DNA from: Streptomyces sp. NRRL F-6131
GTDB taxonomy: Bacteria; Actinomycetota; Actinomycetes; Streptomycetales; Streptomycetaceae
Length of the DNA stretch: 64,000 bases
Assembly: GCA_000719695.1 (NCBI GenBank)
Contig: JOHN01000026.1
Span: 1 to 64,000, forward strand
Reading direction: 5' to 3'
Positions 35,368 through 44,271 of the stretch are shown piece after piece (position 1 is the first letter of the stretch; the number at the start of each line of letters is the position of its first letter). Position numbers and translations under genes: made by a program. Below the pieces are notes generated by a model. The model saw only the letters and a program-made list of their open reading frames with translations, made no database searches and was not told the DNA's origin.

Positions 35368-35694
35368 TCAGTTCCCGAAGCCGGGCTCGTCCGAGGGCAG
35401 CTCCAGGTCGCTCTTCGCGAGTTCCTCGATGTTCACGTCCTTGAAGGTCAGCACCCGGACCTTGCGGACGAACCGGGCCGGCCGGTACATGTCCCAGACC
35501 CACGCATCCGCCATCGACACCTCGAAGAAGACCTCACCCTGCACCGAGTGCACCTGCAGCTCGTAGTCATTGGTGAGGTAGAACCGTCGCTCGGTCTCGA
35601 TCACGTACTTGAACAGGCCGACGACGTCCCGGTACTCCCGGTAGAGCTTGAGCTCCATCTCGGTCTCGTACTTTTCGAGATCTTCGGCACTCAT
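35368..35694 (-). CDS. DUF2469 family conserved protein
   Basis: 108 aa, normal length for this highly conserved actinobacterial family of unknown function. MSAEDLEKYETEMELKLYRE and GLFKYVIETERRFYLTN are diagnostic. It lies 55 nt downstream of the NUDIX gene. I do not know what it does; its strict conservation next to signal peptidase and rnhB/yraN regions in many actinobacteria suggests a housekeeping role. Confidence 0.92.
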   Translation of the reverse strand: MSAEDLEKYETEMELKLYREYRDVVGLFKYVIETERRFYLTNDYELQVHSVQGEVFFEVSMADAWVWDMYRPARFVRKVRVLTFKDVNIEELAKSDLELPSDEPGFGN

Positions 35695-35749
35695 CCAGGC
35701 GTCCCCTCAACTTGTCGCGTCCACCCATTGTGGACCACCGCACTCACCC

Positions 35750-36223
35750 TCAGAGCCGTACCGGGGCGACCGGCGGCCCCTCGGTCAACAGCCGCTGCAG
35801 AAAGTCCACCAGCCCGACCGGATAGACCGTCTCGGCGGTGGACCGCAATTCCTCGACCGTCCACCAGCGCGCCGCGAGCAACTGGGCGTGTTCGTCCTCG
35901 CCCATGCCCGAGTGGTCCAGCACCGTTTCTGCCGTCCGGGCCAGGTGGAACCACTGCTCCTGCTCGTAACGCCGTCCCCGATAGGAGAACGAAGCATTGC
36001 CGTACGCGACCACCGGTCCCAGCTCCACGCCGCGCAGCCCGGTCTCCTCCGCGAGCTCCCGCTCGGCGGCGTCCCGGACGTTCTCCCCGGGCTCCAGGCC
36101 CCCGCCGGGGGTGAACCACCAGGTGACGCCGGGCGTCGCCGGGTCCGAGCCGTGGAAGAGCAGCAGCCGGTCCTGCCCGTCGAGCAGCAGGATCCGTGAG
36201 GCCCTGCGCCGCTGTGCCGCCAT
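35750..36223 (-). CDS. NUDIX hydrolase (MutT-like)
   Basis: 157 aa. The Nudix box is intact: GGLEPGENVRDAAERELAEE then TGL (about 45-67). It hydrolyses a nucleoside diphosphate linked to another moiety; the substrate is unknown. GGAGG lies 5 nt before the ATG at 36223. It follows the fourth signal peptidase gene. In Streptomyces the last sip gene is followed by a mutT-like gene, which agrees. Confidence 0.93.
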   Translation of the reverse strand: MAAQRRRASRILLLDGQDRLLLFHGSDPATPGVTWWFTPGGGLEPGENVRDAAERELAEETGLRGVELGPVVAYGNASFSYRGRRYEQEQWFHLARTAETVLDHSGMGEDEHAQLLAARWWTVEELRSTAETVYPVGLVDFLQRLLTEGPPVAPVRL

Positions 36224-36341
36224 GACGAGCCTCCACGCTCCCTTCGTCCGCCCCGGTCGTTCCCCCGATCCTGCCACCCGGCGCGGTCGTCCGGGGCGAG
36301 GTTCGGCAGAGCGGTCCCGGCCCGAACGGTGCCGGCCGGGG

Positions 36342-37091
36342 TCAGGCCGTGCGGCGGCGCCGACGTGCCAGGCCCGCCACCCCGCCCACCGCCGTGGTCA
36401 CGAGGATCACCGCCGCGCCCGCGACGCTCGCCCAGAACGCGGGCTCCAGCGGTCCCGGAGCCGCCGGCCGCTGCCCGCCGAGCGCCTCGAACGCCGAGGT
36501 GCCGGTCAGCAGACCCGCCCGGCCGAACGGCAGCACGGTGGCCTCCACCCGGGCCTCCACCTCGGTGGTCGGGACGGTCCCGCCGTCCGTCTCCAGGTGG
36601 ACCCGGGAGTCCAGCGAGCCGAGCCGGTTGTCGCCGAGCAGGAAGAGCCGGCCGGGCGGCACCTCCACGCTGAAGGAGGCTCCCTGGGCGCCCGTCCCCG
36701 CGAGGTAGGGCTCGTCCACCGGCGTGCCGTTCACGGTCAGCCGACGGTCGCCCTCGACGACCGCGACGGTGTCCCCGCCGACCGCGACCACACGCTTGAC
36801 CATGAGCTCGCCGCCCCAGGCCTGGTCACGGAAGATCACGACGTCGCCCCGCCGGACGTCCGAGCCGTCGGTCTTCCGGGCCAGGACGGTGTCCTGGGCC
36901 TGGAGGGTGGGCGCCATCGAAGCGGTCGGGATGCTGTACGGCCGGTAGCTGACGGCGATCACCGCGAAACCGCCGATCAGCAGCACCAGCCCGAGGCCGA
37001 GCAGCACCCCCTGGGCCACCGCCGCGGGCCGGCGCCGAGGGCGGGCGGCGGGCGGCGGTCCGTCGGTCGCCCGTTCCACGACACTGCTCAT
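36342..37091 (-). CDS. Type I signal peptidase (fourth of four, SipZ-like position)
   Basis: 249 aa. TM1 at about 28-48 (GVLLGLGLVLLIGGFAVIAV), catalytic serine in SIPTASMAPTLQ, catalytic lysine in LMVKRVVAVGGDT, and box E GDNRLGSLDSR. A second C-terminal membrane segment (WASVAGAAVILVTTAVGGVA) ends in a basic tail. It cleaves signal peptides at the outer face of the membrane. It is the most divergent of the four: the serine motif is PTASM rather than PSGSM, and a QAQD replaces the usual VGDR. Start ATG. Confidence 0.93.
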   Translation of the reverse strand: MSSVVERATDGPPPAARPRRRPAAVAQGVLLGLGLVLLIGGFAVIAVSYRPYSIPTASMAPTLQAQDTVLARKTDGSDVRRGDVVIFRDQAWGGELMVKRVVAVGGDTVAVVEGDRRLTVNGTPVDEPYLAGTGAQGASFSVEVPPGRLFLLGDNRLGSLDSRVHLETDGGTVPTTEVEARVEATVLPFGRAGLLTGTSAFEALGGQRPAAPGPLEPAFWASVAGAAVILVTTAVGGVAGLARRRRRTA

Positions 37092-37251
37092 CGACACCGT
37101 CCAACCCCTGACCGACCCGGAACCACGCACGGAGGCGCGCATGGAAGCGCGCCGGGGCCACGGGCGGAAAACCCGGCGGGCCGTGGCACGTCCGAGCAGA
37201 TTACTCGTCGGTACCACGGCCCGCGCAAGACCCGTGAGCCTCCGGCCGTCG

Positions 37252-38256
37252 TCAGGACCGCTCGTCGCGGTCCGTCCGGTTCCGCCGGCGACGGACCAAC
37301 GGGAGCAGGGCGACGGCGCCCACGGCACCGGCTGCGGCCGGCACCGCCGGCAGGGCCGCCGCCAGACCCTTCTGGTCGAAGGTGTCCGGCACCGGCAGCG
37401 TCGACCAGCGGTTGATCGGCCAGGCCACCACGAAGGCGCGCCCGATCACCTCGTCCACCGGGACGGTGCCGCCGCCCGGCTGGTCCATGTGGAAGCGCGA
37501 GTCGAGCGAGTCCGCGCGGTGGTCGCCCATCACCCAGATCCGACCGTCCGGGACCTTCACCGGACCGAAGGGCTTCGTCCCGCAGGGGGTGTTGCCGGCG
37601 TAGACGTACGGCTCGTCGAGCGCGATCCCGTTGACCTTCACCGGGCCCTCGCCCTCGCACTCGACGGTGTCCCCGCCGACCGCGATGACACGCTTGATGA
37701 GGTCCTTCTCGTTGTCGGACGGCATCAGCCCGACGAAGCTCAGCACGTCCTGGACGCCGCGGACGAAGGAGTTGCTGCTCTGGCTGGTGGGCTCGTCGGC
37801 CAGCCAGCCGCCCGGATCGTGGAACACCACGACCTCGCCGCGCTCCGGCTCGGCACCGAACCACGGGGTGAGCTTGTCCACCAGGACCCGGTCACCGACC
37901 TGAAGCGTGTTCTGCATCGACTCCGACGGAATGGAGAACGCCTGGACGAAGAACGTCTTGATCACGAGGGCCAGCACGAGGGCGATGCCGATGAGGATCG
38001 GCAGCTCCTTCCAGAACGACCGCGGCTTGCGCTCGTTCCGCTCCGGCTTCTCCTCGGTGCTTTCCGCCGGCGCCGTGCTGTCCGGGGGCTGCTGCGAGGC
38101 GTCGCCCGTGCCGTCACCGTGCTCGTCCGCGGACTGGGCCGCCGCCTCCTCGGCCGAGGCCGAAGGCACCGCGGTCTCCGCGGACCGGGCCGCCCGGCCG
38201 CCGGAGCCCTCGGGCTCTCCGCCGCCCGAGCGGGCGCCGATCACCAAATCCCCCAC
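37252..38256 (-). CDS. Type I signal peptidase (third of four)
   Basis: 334 aa. A roughly 85-residue acidic/Ser/Ala-rich cytoplasmic N-terminus precedes TM1 (LPILIGIALVLALVIKTFFV). Catalytic serine in IPSESMQNTLQVGDR, lysine in DLIKRVIAVGGDT, box E GDHRADSLDSRFH, and a C-terminal segment with a basic tail. The GTG start (VGDLVIGARSGG) has GGGAGGAGA 4 nt upstream. It is closely similar to the second copy, sharing DKLTPWFGAEPERGEVVVF. Confidence 0.94.
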   Translation of the reverse strand: MGDLVIGARSGGGEPEGSGGRAARSAETAVPSASAEEAAAQSADEHGDGTGDASQQPPDSTAPAESTEEKPERNERKPRSFWKELPILIGIALVLALVIKTFFVQAFSIPSESMQNTLQVGDRVLVDKLTPWFGAEPERGEVVVFHDPGGWLADEPTSQSSNSFVRGVQDVLSFVGLMPSDNEKDLIKRVIAVGGDTVECEGEGPVKVNGIALDEPYVYAGNTPCGTKPFGPVKVPDGRIWVMGDHRADSLDSRFHMDQPGGGTVPVDEVIGRAFVVAWPINRWSTLPVPDTFDQKGLAAALPAVPAAAGAVGAVALLPLVRRRRNRTDRDERS

Positions 38257-38499
38257 AACGTCTCCTCCCTGCTGTGCGGACGCCTGCGCGTCCGCGCTCA
38301 CAGTGCCGCACAGCGGGCACCACGCTCCACCGACGGCCGTACCCGTCAGAACCGCCCCCGGGGCGGGAGCGTCTGACACCGGCACAGCCCTCGGGCACGA
38401 CTTGTCGACACGGCCGCACCCAGCACTTCTCTATCACTCCCGGGCATCCGGCTCGCGGTCCCACGCGCGCGGCCCGTCCGCCCACCGGCCCGCCCGGGC

Positions 38500-39504
38500 C
38501 TACGAGCTGAGCCGTCCCGCCCGGCGACCGACGAGCGGAATGATGCCCAACACACCCATAACGAGCGGAGGTTCCTCAGGAACCGGGCCAACACCCGCCG
38601 GGTTCCGCGCAGTTCCGGGCTCCGCCGGGCCCCGCGCCACCGAGGAGAGTGAAACCGGCACATCAAGTTGATGCACCCGGCCCACCGGCCAGGCGATCAT
38701 GAACGCCCGTCCCAGCACACCACTCACCGGAATCGTGCCCTGACCCGGATTGCCCATGTGGAACCGGGAGTCGGCCGAGACGTCCCGGTGGTCGCCCATC
38801 ACCCAGAGCCGCCCCTGCGGCACCTTCACCTTGAACGGCTGCCGGGACGGCGGGTTGCCCGGGGCGAGGTAGGGCTCGTCCAGCGGCTTGCCGTTGAGAC
38901 TGATCCTGCCCTGCTCGTCGCAGCACTCCACGGTGTCGCCGCCGACGCCGATCACCCGCTTGATGAGGTCCTGCTCGTTGTCGGAGGGCAGCAGTCCGAC
39001 GAAGGTCAGCACCTGCTTGGCCCCGCCCAGGACCGGACCGTCCGTCGACGGCCCGTGCTCGTTCTCCAGCCAGCCGCCCGGATCCTTGAACACCACCACC
39101 TCGCCGCGCTCCGGCTCGGCGCCGAACCAGGGGGTGAGCTTGTCGACCAGCACCCGGTCCCCCACCAGGATGGTCTGCTCCATCGACCCGGAAGGGATCA
39201 CGAAGACCTGCACCAGGAAGGTCTTCATCACCAGTGCGACGACCAGCGCCACCCCGATGATCAGCGGTATCTCCCACAGGCGGGAGCGTCTGCGGCGGCG
39301 GGCCGCCCGGCGGGCGGTGCGCCGGCGCTCCGCGCGACCGCGCACCACCGGAGCGTCCGCCGCCCCGGCTGCCCCCGACGTCCGCACGGGCCCGGTCGCG
39401 GCGCCGGCGCCGGAGCCGGCAGCGGGACCGGCGCCGGTGCCGGCCGAGGGGGCGGGGCCGGTGGCCGGGCGGTCGGCGAGCCGCCCCCTACCTCTGCTCC
39501 CCAT
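38500..39504 (-). CDS. Type I signal peptidase (second of four)
   Basis: 334 aa. A roughly 75-residue Gly/Ala/Arg-rich cytoplasmic N-terminus ends in a strongly basic run before TM1 (IPLIIGVALVVALVMKTFLV). Catalytic serine in IPSGSMEQTILVGDR, lysine in DLIKRVIGVGGDT, box E GDHRDVSADSRFH. The C-terminus has a weak hydrophobic segment (LVMGVLGIIPLVG). It overlaps the end of the first signal peptidase gene by 17 nt. The 243 nt before the third copy may carry another promoter. Confidence 0.94.
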   Translation of the reverse strand: MGSRGRGRLADRPATGPAPSAGTGAGPAAGSGAGAATGPVRTSGAAGAADAPVVRGRAERRRTARRAARRRRRSRLWEIPLIIGVALVVALVMKTFLVQVFVIPSGSMEQTILVGDRVLVDKLTPWFGAEPERGEVVVFKDPGGWLENEHGPSTDGPVLGGAKQVLTFVGLLPSDNEQDLIKRVIGVGGDTVECCDEQGRISLNGKPLDEPYLAPGNPPSRQPFKVKVPQGRLWVMGDHRDVSADSRFHMGNPGQGTIPVSGVLGRAFMIAWPVGRVHQLDVPVSLSSVARGPAEPGTARNPAGVGPVPEEPPLVMGVLGIIPLVGRRAGRLSS

Positions 39505-40390
39505 GGCCGCCCGTCCCTTCTGCCGCGGCGAAGGCCGCCGGCCGGTCCAGAGCGGCCCAGTGTCCGACCGGGAAGACCACCCAGGCGGCCCGCCCGATCA
39601 CCTTGGACTCGGGGACGAACCCGCCGCCGGGCTCACCGAGGTGGTCCCGGGAGTCGCGCGAGGCGCTGCGGTGGTCGCCCATCACCCAGAGCTTGCCGGG
39701 CGGCACCACCACGTCGAACGCCACATTGGACGCCTCGTCCCCCGGGAAGAGGTAGCCGGACTCGTCGACCGGCACTCCGTTGACGGTGATCGGGCGGCCC
39801 GGTCCCGTGCTGGTGACGCGGTCGCCGCCGACGCCGACGACCCGCTTCACGTAGACCGAGTCACCGGCCGGGACCAGTCCGACGTCCCGGCCGAAGGCGC
39901 GGAGCGAGGTCCAGAAGCCGTCGGGCTCGAAGGGCTTGTGCAGGAAGGAGCCGGTGCCGTCGAAGACCACCACGTCACCGCGGCGCGGGTGACCGCCGAA
40001 GGCGTAGGACAGCTTGTTCACGATCAGGCGGTCGCCCGGGCGCAGGGTGTTCTCCATCGACCCGGAGGGCACCGAGAAGGGACGTGCCACGAAGGCGTTC
40101 ACCAACAGCAGCACGAGCAGGCAGACGCCGGTGAGCAACAGCAGATCCCGCGAACGCGAGCGCCCCACGGCGCCCGCCGACCCGTCCCCGGGTTCGTCCG
40201 CACCACCCGGCTCGTCGGGCAGGTCCGACAGGTCGGGCAGGTCCGACGGGTCGGACTGGCCGGACTGGCCGGACTGGCCGGACGACGCCAGCGAGCCCGG
40301 CGCCGAAACGACCGCGGACCGCGTCGGCGAGTCCGCACCGGAAGGTGCGGGACGGCCGTCGCGGTCCGCGGGTGGTTCGTGCGTGCTCAT
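39488..40390 (-). CDS. Type I signal peptidase (first of four, SipW-like)
   Basis: 300 aa. The N-terminal cytoplasmic part contains SGQSGQSGQS and PSDLPDLSDLPDE repeats. TM1 is LLLLTGVCLLVLLLVNAFVA. Catalytic serine is in SVPSGSMENTLRPGDR, lysine in SVYVKRVVGVGGDR, box E GDHRSASRDSRDH. It lacks the C-terminal membrane segment found in the other three, which is the feature I recall for SipW of S. lividans. The assignment of names is by position and this trait. The gene begins the sip cluster downstream of rplS. Confidence 0.93.
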   Translation of the reverse strand: MSTHEPPADRDGRPAPSGADSPTRSAVVSAPGSLASSGQSGQSGQSDPSDLPDLSDLPDEPGGADEPGDGSAGAVGRSRSRDLLLLTGVCLLVLLLVNAFVARPFSVPSGSMENTLRPGDRLIVNKLSYAFGGHPRRGDVVVFDGTGSFLHKPFEPDGFWTSLRAFGRDVGLVPAGDSVYVKRVVGVGGDRVTSTGPGRPITVNGVPVDESGYLFPGDEASNVAFDVVVPPGKLWVMGDHRSASRDSRDHLGEPGGGFVPESKVIGRAAWVVFPVGHWAALDRPAAFAAAEGTGGHGEQR

Positions 40391-40440
40391 CGGGGGCTGA
40401 GCTTACCGTGCGGCAGCCCGGCCCCCCAGAGCGATCCGAT

Positions 40441-40459
40441 CCCCCGGCAACGCCGGGGG
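40441..40459 (-). terminator. Compact hairpin terminator after rplS
   Basis: CCCCCGGC (40441-40448) pairs with GCCGGGGG (40452-40459) around an AAC loop, 9 nt past the rplS stop. It would separate rplS from the signal peptidase genes that follow in the same direction. Confidence 0.75.
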
Positions 40460-40467
40460 CCGGTGGA

Positions 40468-40818
40468 TCAGCGGTCGCGCTTCTCCTTGATCTTCGCGGC
40501 CTTGCCGCGGAGGTCACGCAGGTAGTACAGCTTGGCGCGGCGAACCGCACCGCGGGTCACGACCTCGATCTTCTCGACGACCGGGGTGTGCACCGGGAAG
40601 GTGCGCTCGACACCGACGTTGAAGCTGACCTTGCGAACGGTGAAGGTCTCACCGATGCCGGCGCCGTGACGACGGATGACGACGCCCTGGAAGACCTGGA
40701 CACGGGAGCGGTTGCCCTCGATGACCCGGACGTGCACCTTCAGGGTGTCACCGGCGCGGAACGCCGGGATGTCGCTACGCAGCGAGGCCGCGTCGACAGC
40801 AGCGAGCTTGTTGCTCAT
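40468..40818 (-). CDS. rplS: 50S ribosomal protein L19
   Basis: 116 aa, normal length. [40 protein letters not shown] and [18 protein letters not shown] are diagnostic. L19 sits at the 30S-50S interface. ATG at 40818 with GGAGA 5 nt upstream; the open frame extends upstream but is not conserved L19. The 154 nt to trmD contain the small CCCCC/GGGGG hairpin near 40906-40920. Confidence 0.97.
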   Translation of the reverse strand: MSNKLAAVDAASLRSDIPAFRAGDTLKVHVRVIEGNRSRVQVFQGVVIRRHGAGIGETFTVRKVSFNVGVERTFPVHTPVVEKIEVVTRGAVRRAKLYYLRDLRGKAAKIKEKRDR

Positions 40819-40972
40819 GTTGCTCTCCATCGCAGGCGCCACGGGCCGCCCACGGAAGTCGTCACAAATGGGGATTGCTGCGGGCCGCACCGGCTAGCGG
40901 CGATCCCCCCGTGGCGGGGGCGCCGAACCACGTGACCCCTACGGGAGGAGCCCAGCGACAGACAACAGCGGC

Positions 40973-41791
40973 CTATTGTTCCACACCATCGGCCACGGAC
41001 CGAAATCGGCCGAGGCCCTCGTCCCAGGCCAGGCCGAGCAGGCCGAGCGCCGCGCGGTCCTTCTTGTCGAAGTCCGCGTGCCGCCAGCGCGCGACCAGGT
41101 CGGGCCGGTTGTCCAGCGTGCGGGCGAAGGCCTGCTCGCGGCGCCAGCGGGCGATCCGGCCGTGGTTCCCGCTCAGCAGGACGTCCGGCACCGTGCGGCC
41201 GCGCCATTCGGCGGGCTTGGTGTAGACCGGCCCCTCCAGCAGGTCGGCCATCGCGCCCGGCGCGAAGGAGTCGTCCCGGTGGGACTCGGCGTTGCCGAGC
41301 ACGCCGGGCAGCAGCCGGGCGATCGCCTCGACCATGACCAGCACCGCGACCTCGCCGCCGGCCAGCACGTAGTCACCGATCGAGACCTCGACGACCGGCA
41401 TCCGGGTGGCGGCCTCCTCGATCACCCGCCGGTCGATGCCCTCGTACCGGGCCGGGGTGAAGGTGAGCCAGGGCCGGCCGGCCAGTTCCTGGGCGAGCTC
41501 CTGGGTGAAGGGCCGGCCGCTCGGGGTGGGCACCACCAGGGTGGGCACCTCCCCCTCCGGCCCCTGGGCGAGCACCGCGTCGAGGGCCTCGCCCCACGGC
41601 TCGGGCTTCATCACCATGCCGGGGCCGCCGCCGTACGGGCTGTCGTCGACGGTCCGGTGCACGTCGTGCGTCCAGCCCCGCAGGTCGTGGACGTGCACGT
41701 CGAGCTGACCGCGGGCGCGGGCCTTGCCGACCAGTGAGATGTTCAGCGGTTCGAGGTACTCGGGAAAGATCGAGACGACGTCGATCCGCAT
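40973..41791 (-). CDS. trmD: tRNA (guanine37-N1)-methyltransferase
   Basis: 272 aa from [16 protein letters not shown], the usual start of the family. The SPOUT knot has [17 protein letters not shown] and [17 protein letters not shown], and [17 protein letters not shown] is also typical. It methylates G37 next to the anticodon and prevents frameshifting. An alternative GTG at 41902 overlaps the rimM stop (GTGA) and would add 37 residues of Ala/Gly/Gln-rich sequence; coupling favours it, family length favours 41791. Confidence 0.93.
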   Translation of the reverse strand: MRIDVVSIFPEYLEPLNISLVGKARARGQLDVHVHDLRGWTHDVHRTVDDSPYGGGPGMVMKPEPWGEALDAVLAQGPEGEVPTLVVPTPSGRPFTQELAQELAGRPWLTFTPARYEGIDRRVIEEAATRMPVVEVSIGDYVLAGGEVAVLVMVEAIARLLPGVLGNAESHRDDSFAPGAMADLLEGPVYTKPAEWRGRTVPDVLLSGNHGRIARWRREQAFARTLDNRPDLVARWRHADFDKKDRAALGLLGLAWDEGLGRFRSVADGVEQ

Positions 41792-41898
41792 CCCGTCCTG
41801 AACGGACCGTCGCCCGGCCGCCTGCTCCGCCGACGGCCGGCCCAGCTGCTGCGCGTCCTCCGTCACGGCCCCGGCGACCCCAGCGGCTTCCGCGTCAC

Positions 41899-42525
41899 TC
41901 ACCGCGACTCCTCCGCGCCGTCCGAACTGCCCGCGTCGCCCGCGTCGCCCGCACCGGGTGCGTCGTCCGCACCGTCCGGCTCCTCCGCCGACTTTCCGCC
42001 GGCGACCTCGGCCTGCTCCATGTCGATCAGCCCGACCGGCGGGTCGATGACGGCGCGCTGGTTCTCCAGGTCGATGACCGGCACGATCCGGGTGACGAAG
42101 GGCACCAGCGCGTCCGTCCCGTCCGGCTTCCGCACGTTGAGGAGGTCCTGGTAGGGCAGGTGGATCACCTCGGTGAGTTCACCGACCGGGGTGCCGTCGA
42201 GCAGGACCACGTCCAGACCGATCAGCTGGTGGTCGTAGTACTCCTCCGGGTCGTCGGGGCGCTCCTCCGGGTCCACCTCGGCGATCAGGATCGTGCCCCG
42301 CAGCGCCTCGGCGCCGTTGCGGTCCTTGACGCCGGCGAAGCGCAGCAGCAGCCGACCGCTGTGCACCTTGCCGGATTCGACGGTCAGCGGACCGGCCGAG
42401 GCGGGGTCGGTGAGCAGCACGGCACCGGGCCCGAGCCGGAGCTCCGGCTCGTCGGTGCGGACCTCGACGCTGACGTCTCCCCTGATGCCGTGGGCGCGGC
42501 CGATCTTGCCGACGACGAGCTGCAC
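41899..42525 (-). CDS. rimM: 16S rRNA processing/ribosome maturation factor RimM
   Basis: 208 aa. The RimM N-terminal domain ([19 protein letters not shown]) is followed by the PRC-barrel (about 90-165). An acidic tail of about 35 residues ([19 protein letters not shown]) is added. RimM assists 30S head maturation by binding S19. GTG start. It lies immediately upstream of trmD in the rpsP-khpA-rimM-trmD-rplS order. Confidence 0.94.
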   Translation of the reverse strand: MQLVVGKIGRAHGIRGDVSVEVRTDEPELRLGPGAVLLTDPASAGPLTVESGKVHSGRLLLRFAGVKDRNGAEALRGTILIAEVDPEERPDDPEEYYDHQLIGLDVVLLDGTPVGELTEVIHLPYQDLLNVRKPDGTDALVPFVTRIVPVIDLENQRAVIDPPVGLIDMEQAEVAGGKSAEEPDGADDAPGAGDAGDAGSSDGAEESR

Positions 42526-42633
42526 GGTGATCGTTCTCCTGGATGAGTGCTGCGGAGTTGCCGGTGGAACGGCAAAGTTGCTGGTGGACCGACGGGGTTC
42601 CCGAGGGAAGGCGAACCGACGCCGGAACGGCGA

Positions 42634-42668
42634 AGGCCGGCCGGGACGACATGCGTCCCGGCCGGCCT
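42634..42668 (-). terminator. Perfect 15-bp hairpin between khpA and rimM
   Basis: AGGCCGGCCGGGACG (42634-42648) pairs without mismatch with CGTCCCGGCCGGCCT (42654-42668) around a 5-nt loop. It lies 31 nt past the khpA stop and could attenuate or process the rpsP operon transcript. Confidence 0.75.
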
Positions 42669-42699
42669 CGAAACCCTGACGGCTGAACGAGCAGCCGGG

Positions 42700-42939
42700 T
42701 CAGCGAATGCTGTCCACGTCGACCAGGTCGACCCGGACGTTGCGACCGCCGAGGGCGCCGACGACGGTGCGCAGTGCGCGCGCCGTACGACCGCCCCGGC
42801 CGATCACCTTGCCGAGGTCATCGGGGTGCACGCGCACCTCGATGGTGTTGCCCCGACGCAGGTTGCGTGAGCGCACCTGCACCTCGTCGGGGTGCTCGAC
42901 GATGCCCTTCACCAAGTGGTCGAGGGCGTCCTCGATCAC
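42700..42939 (-). CDS. khpA: KH-domain RNA-binding protein KhpA
   Basis: 79 aa. A single KH domain with the GxxG loop in KVIGRGGRTARALRTVV. KhpA binds RNA and, in Gram-positive bacteria, works with KhpB in cell-division and small-RNA functions. GTG start. It begins 2 nt after the rpsP stop and precedes rimM. Length and position are typical of actinobacteria. Confidence 0.92.
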   Translation of the reverse strand: MIEDALDHLVKGIVEHPDEVQVRSRNLRRGNTIEVRVHPDDLGKVIGRGGRTARALRTVVGALGGRNVRVDLVDVDSIR

Positions 42940-42941
42940 GC

Positions 42942-43370
42942 TCAGGCCTCGGCGCCGGCGTCGGCCTCAGCCTCGGCCTTGTCCGACTTCTTGGCCTTCG
43001 GGGTGATGGCGACACCGGTGGTGGCGTCCTCGAAGCCGGCGACGGCCTTCGCGAACAGGTGCGAGAAGTCCTCGACCTTGGGCTCGGCGACGAGCAGCGG
43101 CGCCGGGGCCGGCAGGCCCTTGAACTTCTGCCAGTCGCCGGTCAGCTTGAGGATGGCGAGCACCGGCTCGGTCGGCTGGGCGCCGACGGACAGCCAGTAC
43201 TGGGCGCGGTCGCTGTCGACCTCGATCTTCGAGGGGTTGTAGGTCGGCTGGTAGACGCCGATCTCCTCGATCGCACGACCGTCACGCTTGGTGCGCGCGT
43301 CGGCGATGATGATGCGGTAGTGCGGGGAGCGAATCTTGCCGAGACGCTTCAGCTTGATCTTGACTGCCAC
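42942..43370 (-). CDS. rpsP: 30S ribosomal protein S16
   Basis: 142 aa. [20 protein letters not shown] and [15 protein letters not shown] are classic. A C-terminal tail of about 55 residues, rich in Ala, Lys and Glu, is usual for Streptomyces S16. GTG start (VAVKIKLKR) with AGGAGA upstream. It is the first gene of the khpA-rimM-trmD block; its promoter must lie in 43371-43692. Confidence 0.95.
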   Translation of the reverse strand: MAVKIKLKRLGKIRSPHYRIIIADARTKRDGRAIEEIGVYQPTYNPSKIEVDSDRAQYWLSVGAQPTEPVLAILKLTGDWQKFKGLPAPAPLLVAEPKVEDFSHLFAKAVAGFEDATTGVAITPKAKKSDKAEAEADAGAEA

Positions 43371-43692
43371 GGGAGTGGATTCTCCTGGAGTTGACGTGGG
43401 TGAGCGGCCCTTCCCCCGCGTGGGGTTGCGTGGTGGGCCGTTCAAGGGACACGCCAGCCGTAGGAGAGAGGGGTCCTGCCCGGCTGCCGAGTACTCAGCG
43501 GTCCATTCTGCCACAAGGGCGCCCGACCCTCGAAACAGGTCGACCGGGAGCCCCCGCTCCCGGTCAGCCCAACACGTGCACCGTCGCGGTGCACCTCCCT
43601 GGTGTCCGCCGCTCCGGCCGGGCCACTGCCCGCACAGTCGCCGGCCGGTTCCCTCGGTTCCCCGAGCCGTGAGGCTCCCCGAGTCGAGCGAT
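43371..43692. terminator. Intergenic region between the SprT-like gene and rpsP, with two hairpins
   Basis: 322 nt without a gene. GACCGGGAG (43542-43550) pairs with CTCCCGGTC (43557-43565). GTGCACCG (43576-43583) pairs with CGGTGCAC (43587-43594). Both are minus-strand candidates to end the SprT-like transcript before rpsP. The rpsP promoter must lie in the lower part. Confidence 0.5.
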
Positions 43693-44271
43693 CTAAGCGA
43701 TCTTGAACGGTTGCTGGCACGCGCCGCAGACGATGGACGCCTGCGCGAGCACCGACGGAACGACCCGGACGTTGCGCCCGCAGCCGCAGACGGCCTTCAC
43801 CCGGACGCCGCCCCCGGAGGAGCCGTGCCGGGCCGCCGGGCCGCGGAACGCGCGCGAGGCGCCCTCTCCGGCCACCGCCTCCTGGTGCGCGCCGAGGGCG
43901 CGGTCCAGGCGTTCGATGGTCTCGGCGTACCGCTCGCGGGTCTCCTTGAGCATGGTCACCTGGGAGAAGCCGCTGCTGGCGTGCGGTTCGACCGGGTGCG
44001 CCAGGCCCAGCTCGGAGGCCAGGAGCAGGAAGCGCCGGTTGTGGTAGCGGCCGGCGCGCGAGGTGTCCCGGATGTCCCGGGCCGCGGCCAGACCGTGGGC
44101 AGCCTCGTGGAGGAGCCGCTCGAAACCGAGCCGGGTGCCACAGGCCGAGGAGGACTCGCCGATCAGCGCCTCGGGCGAGGCGAGGTCGGGGAGGTCCTGG
44201 TGGTAGGCCTGGATGTCACTCCAGGCGGCGGCCAGTTCGGCCGCGAGAACGAGGGGCTGTGTCGTGCTCAC
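43693..44271 (-). CDS. SprT-like zinc metalloprotease-family protein with C-terminal zinc ribbon
   Basis: 192 aa. The HExxH motif is in [16 protein letters not shown] (about 52-67), followed by [17 protein letters not shown], the arrangement seen in SprT-like proteins. A helical section leads to a four-cysteine ribbon (CGCGRN then VCGACQQPF) at the C-terminus. SprT/Spartan proteins bind DNA and can cut proteins crosslinked to it. From memory, similar actinomycete proteins occur on plasmids and integrative elements. GTG start, no ribosome site. It is an outsider between rpsP and the ffh block. Function is inferred from motifs only. Confidence 0.75.
   Translation of the reverse strand: MSTTQPLVLAAELAAAWSDIQAYHQDLPDLASPEALIGESSSACGTRLGFERLLHEAAHGLAAARDIRDTSRAGRYHNRRFLLLASELGLAHPVEPHASSGFSQVTMLKETRERYAETIERLDRALGAHQEAVAGEGASRAFRGPAARHGSSGGGVRVKAVCGCGRNVRVVPSVLAQASIVCGACQQPFKIA

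Noticed and set aside
39488..40390. Possible assembly artefact from four tandem signal peptidase genes
   Set aside because: The four proteins differ in length, tails, catalytic-serine context and C-terminal anchors, so they are true paralogs and not a duplicated contig.
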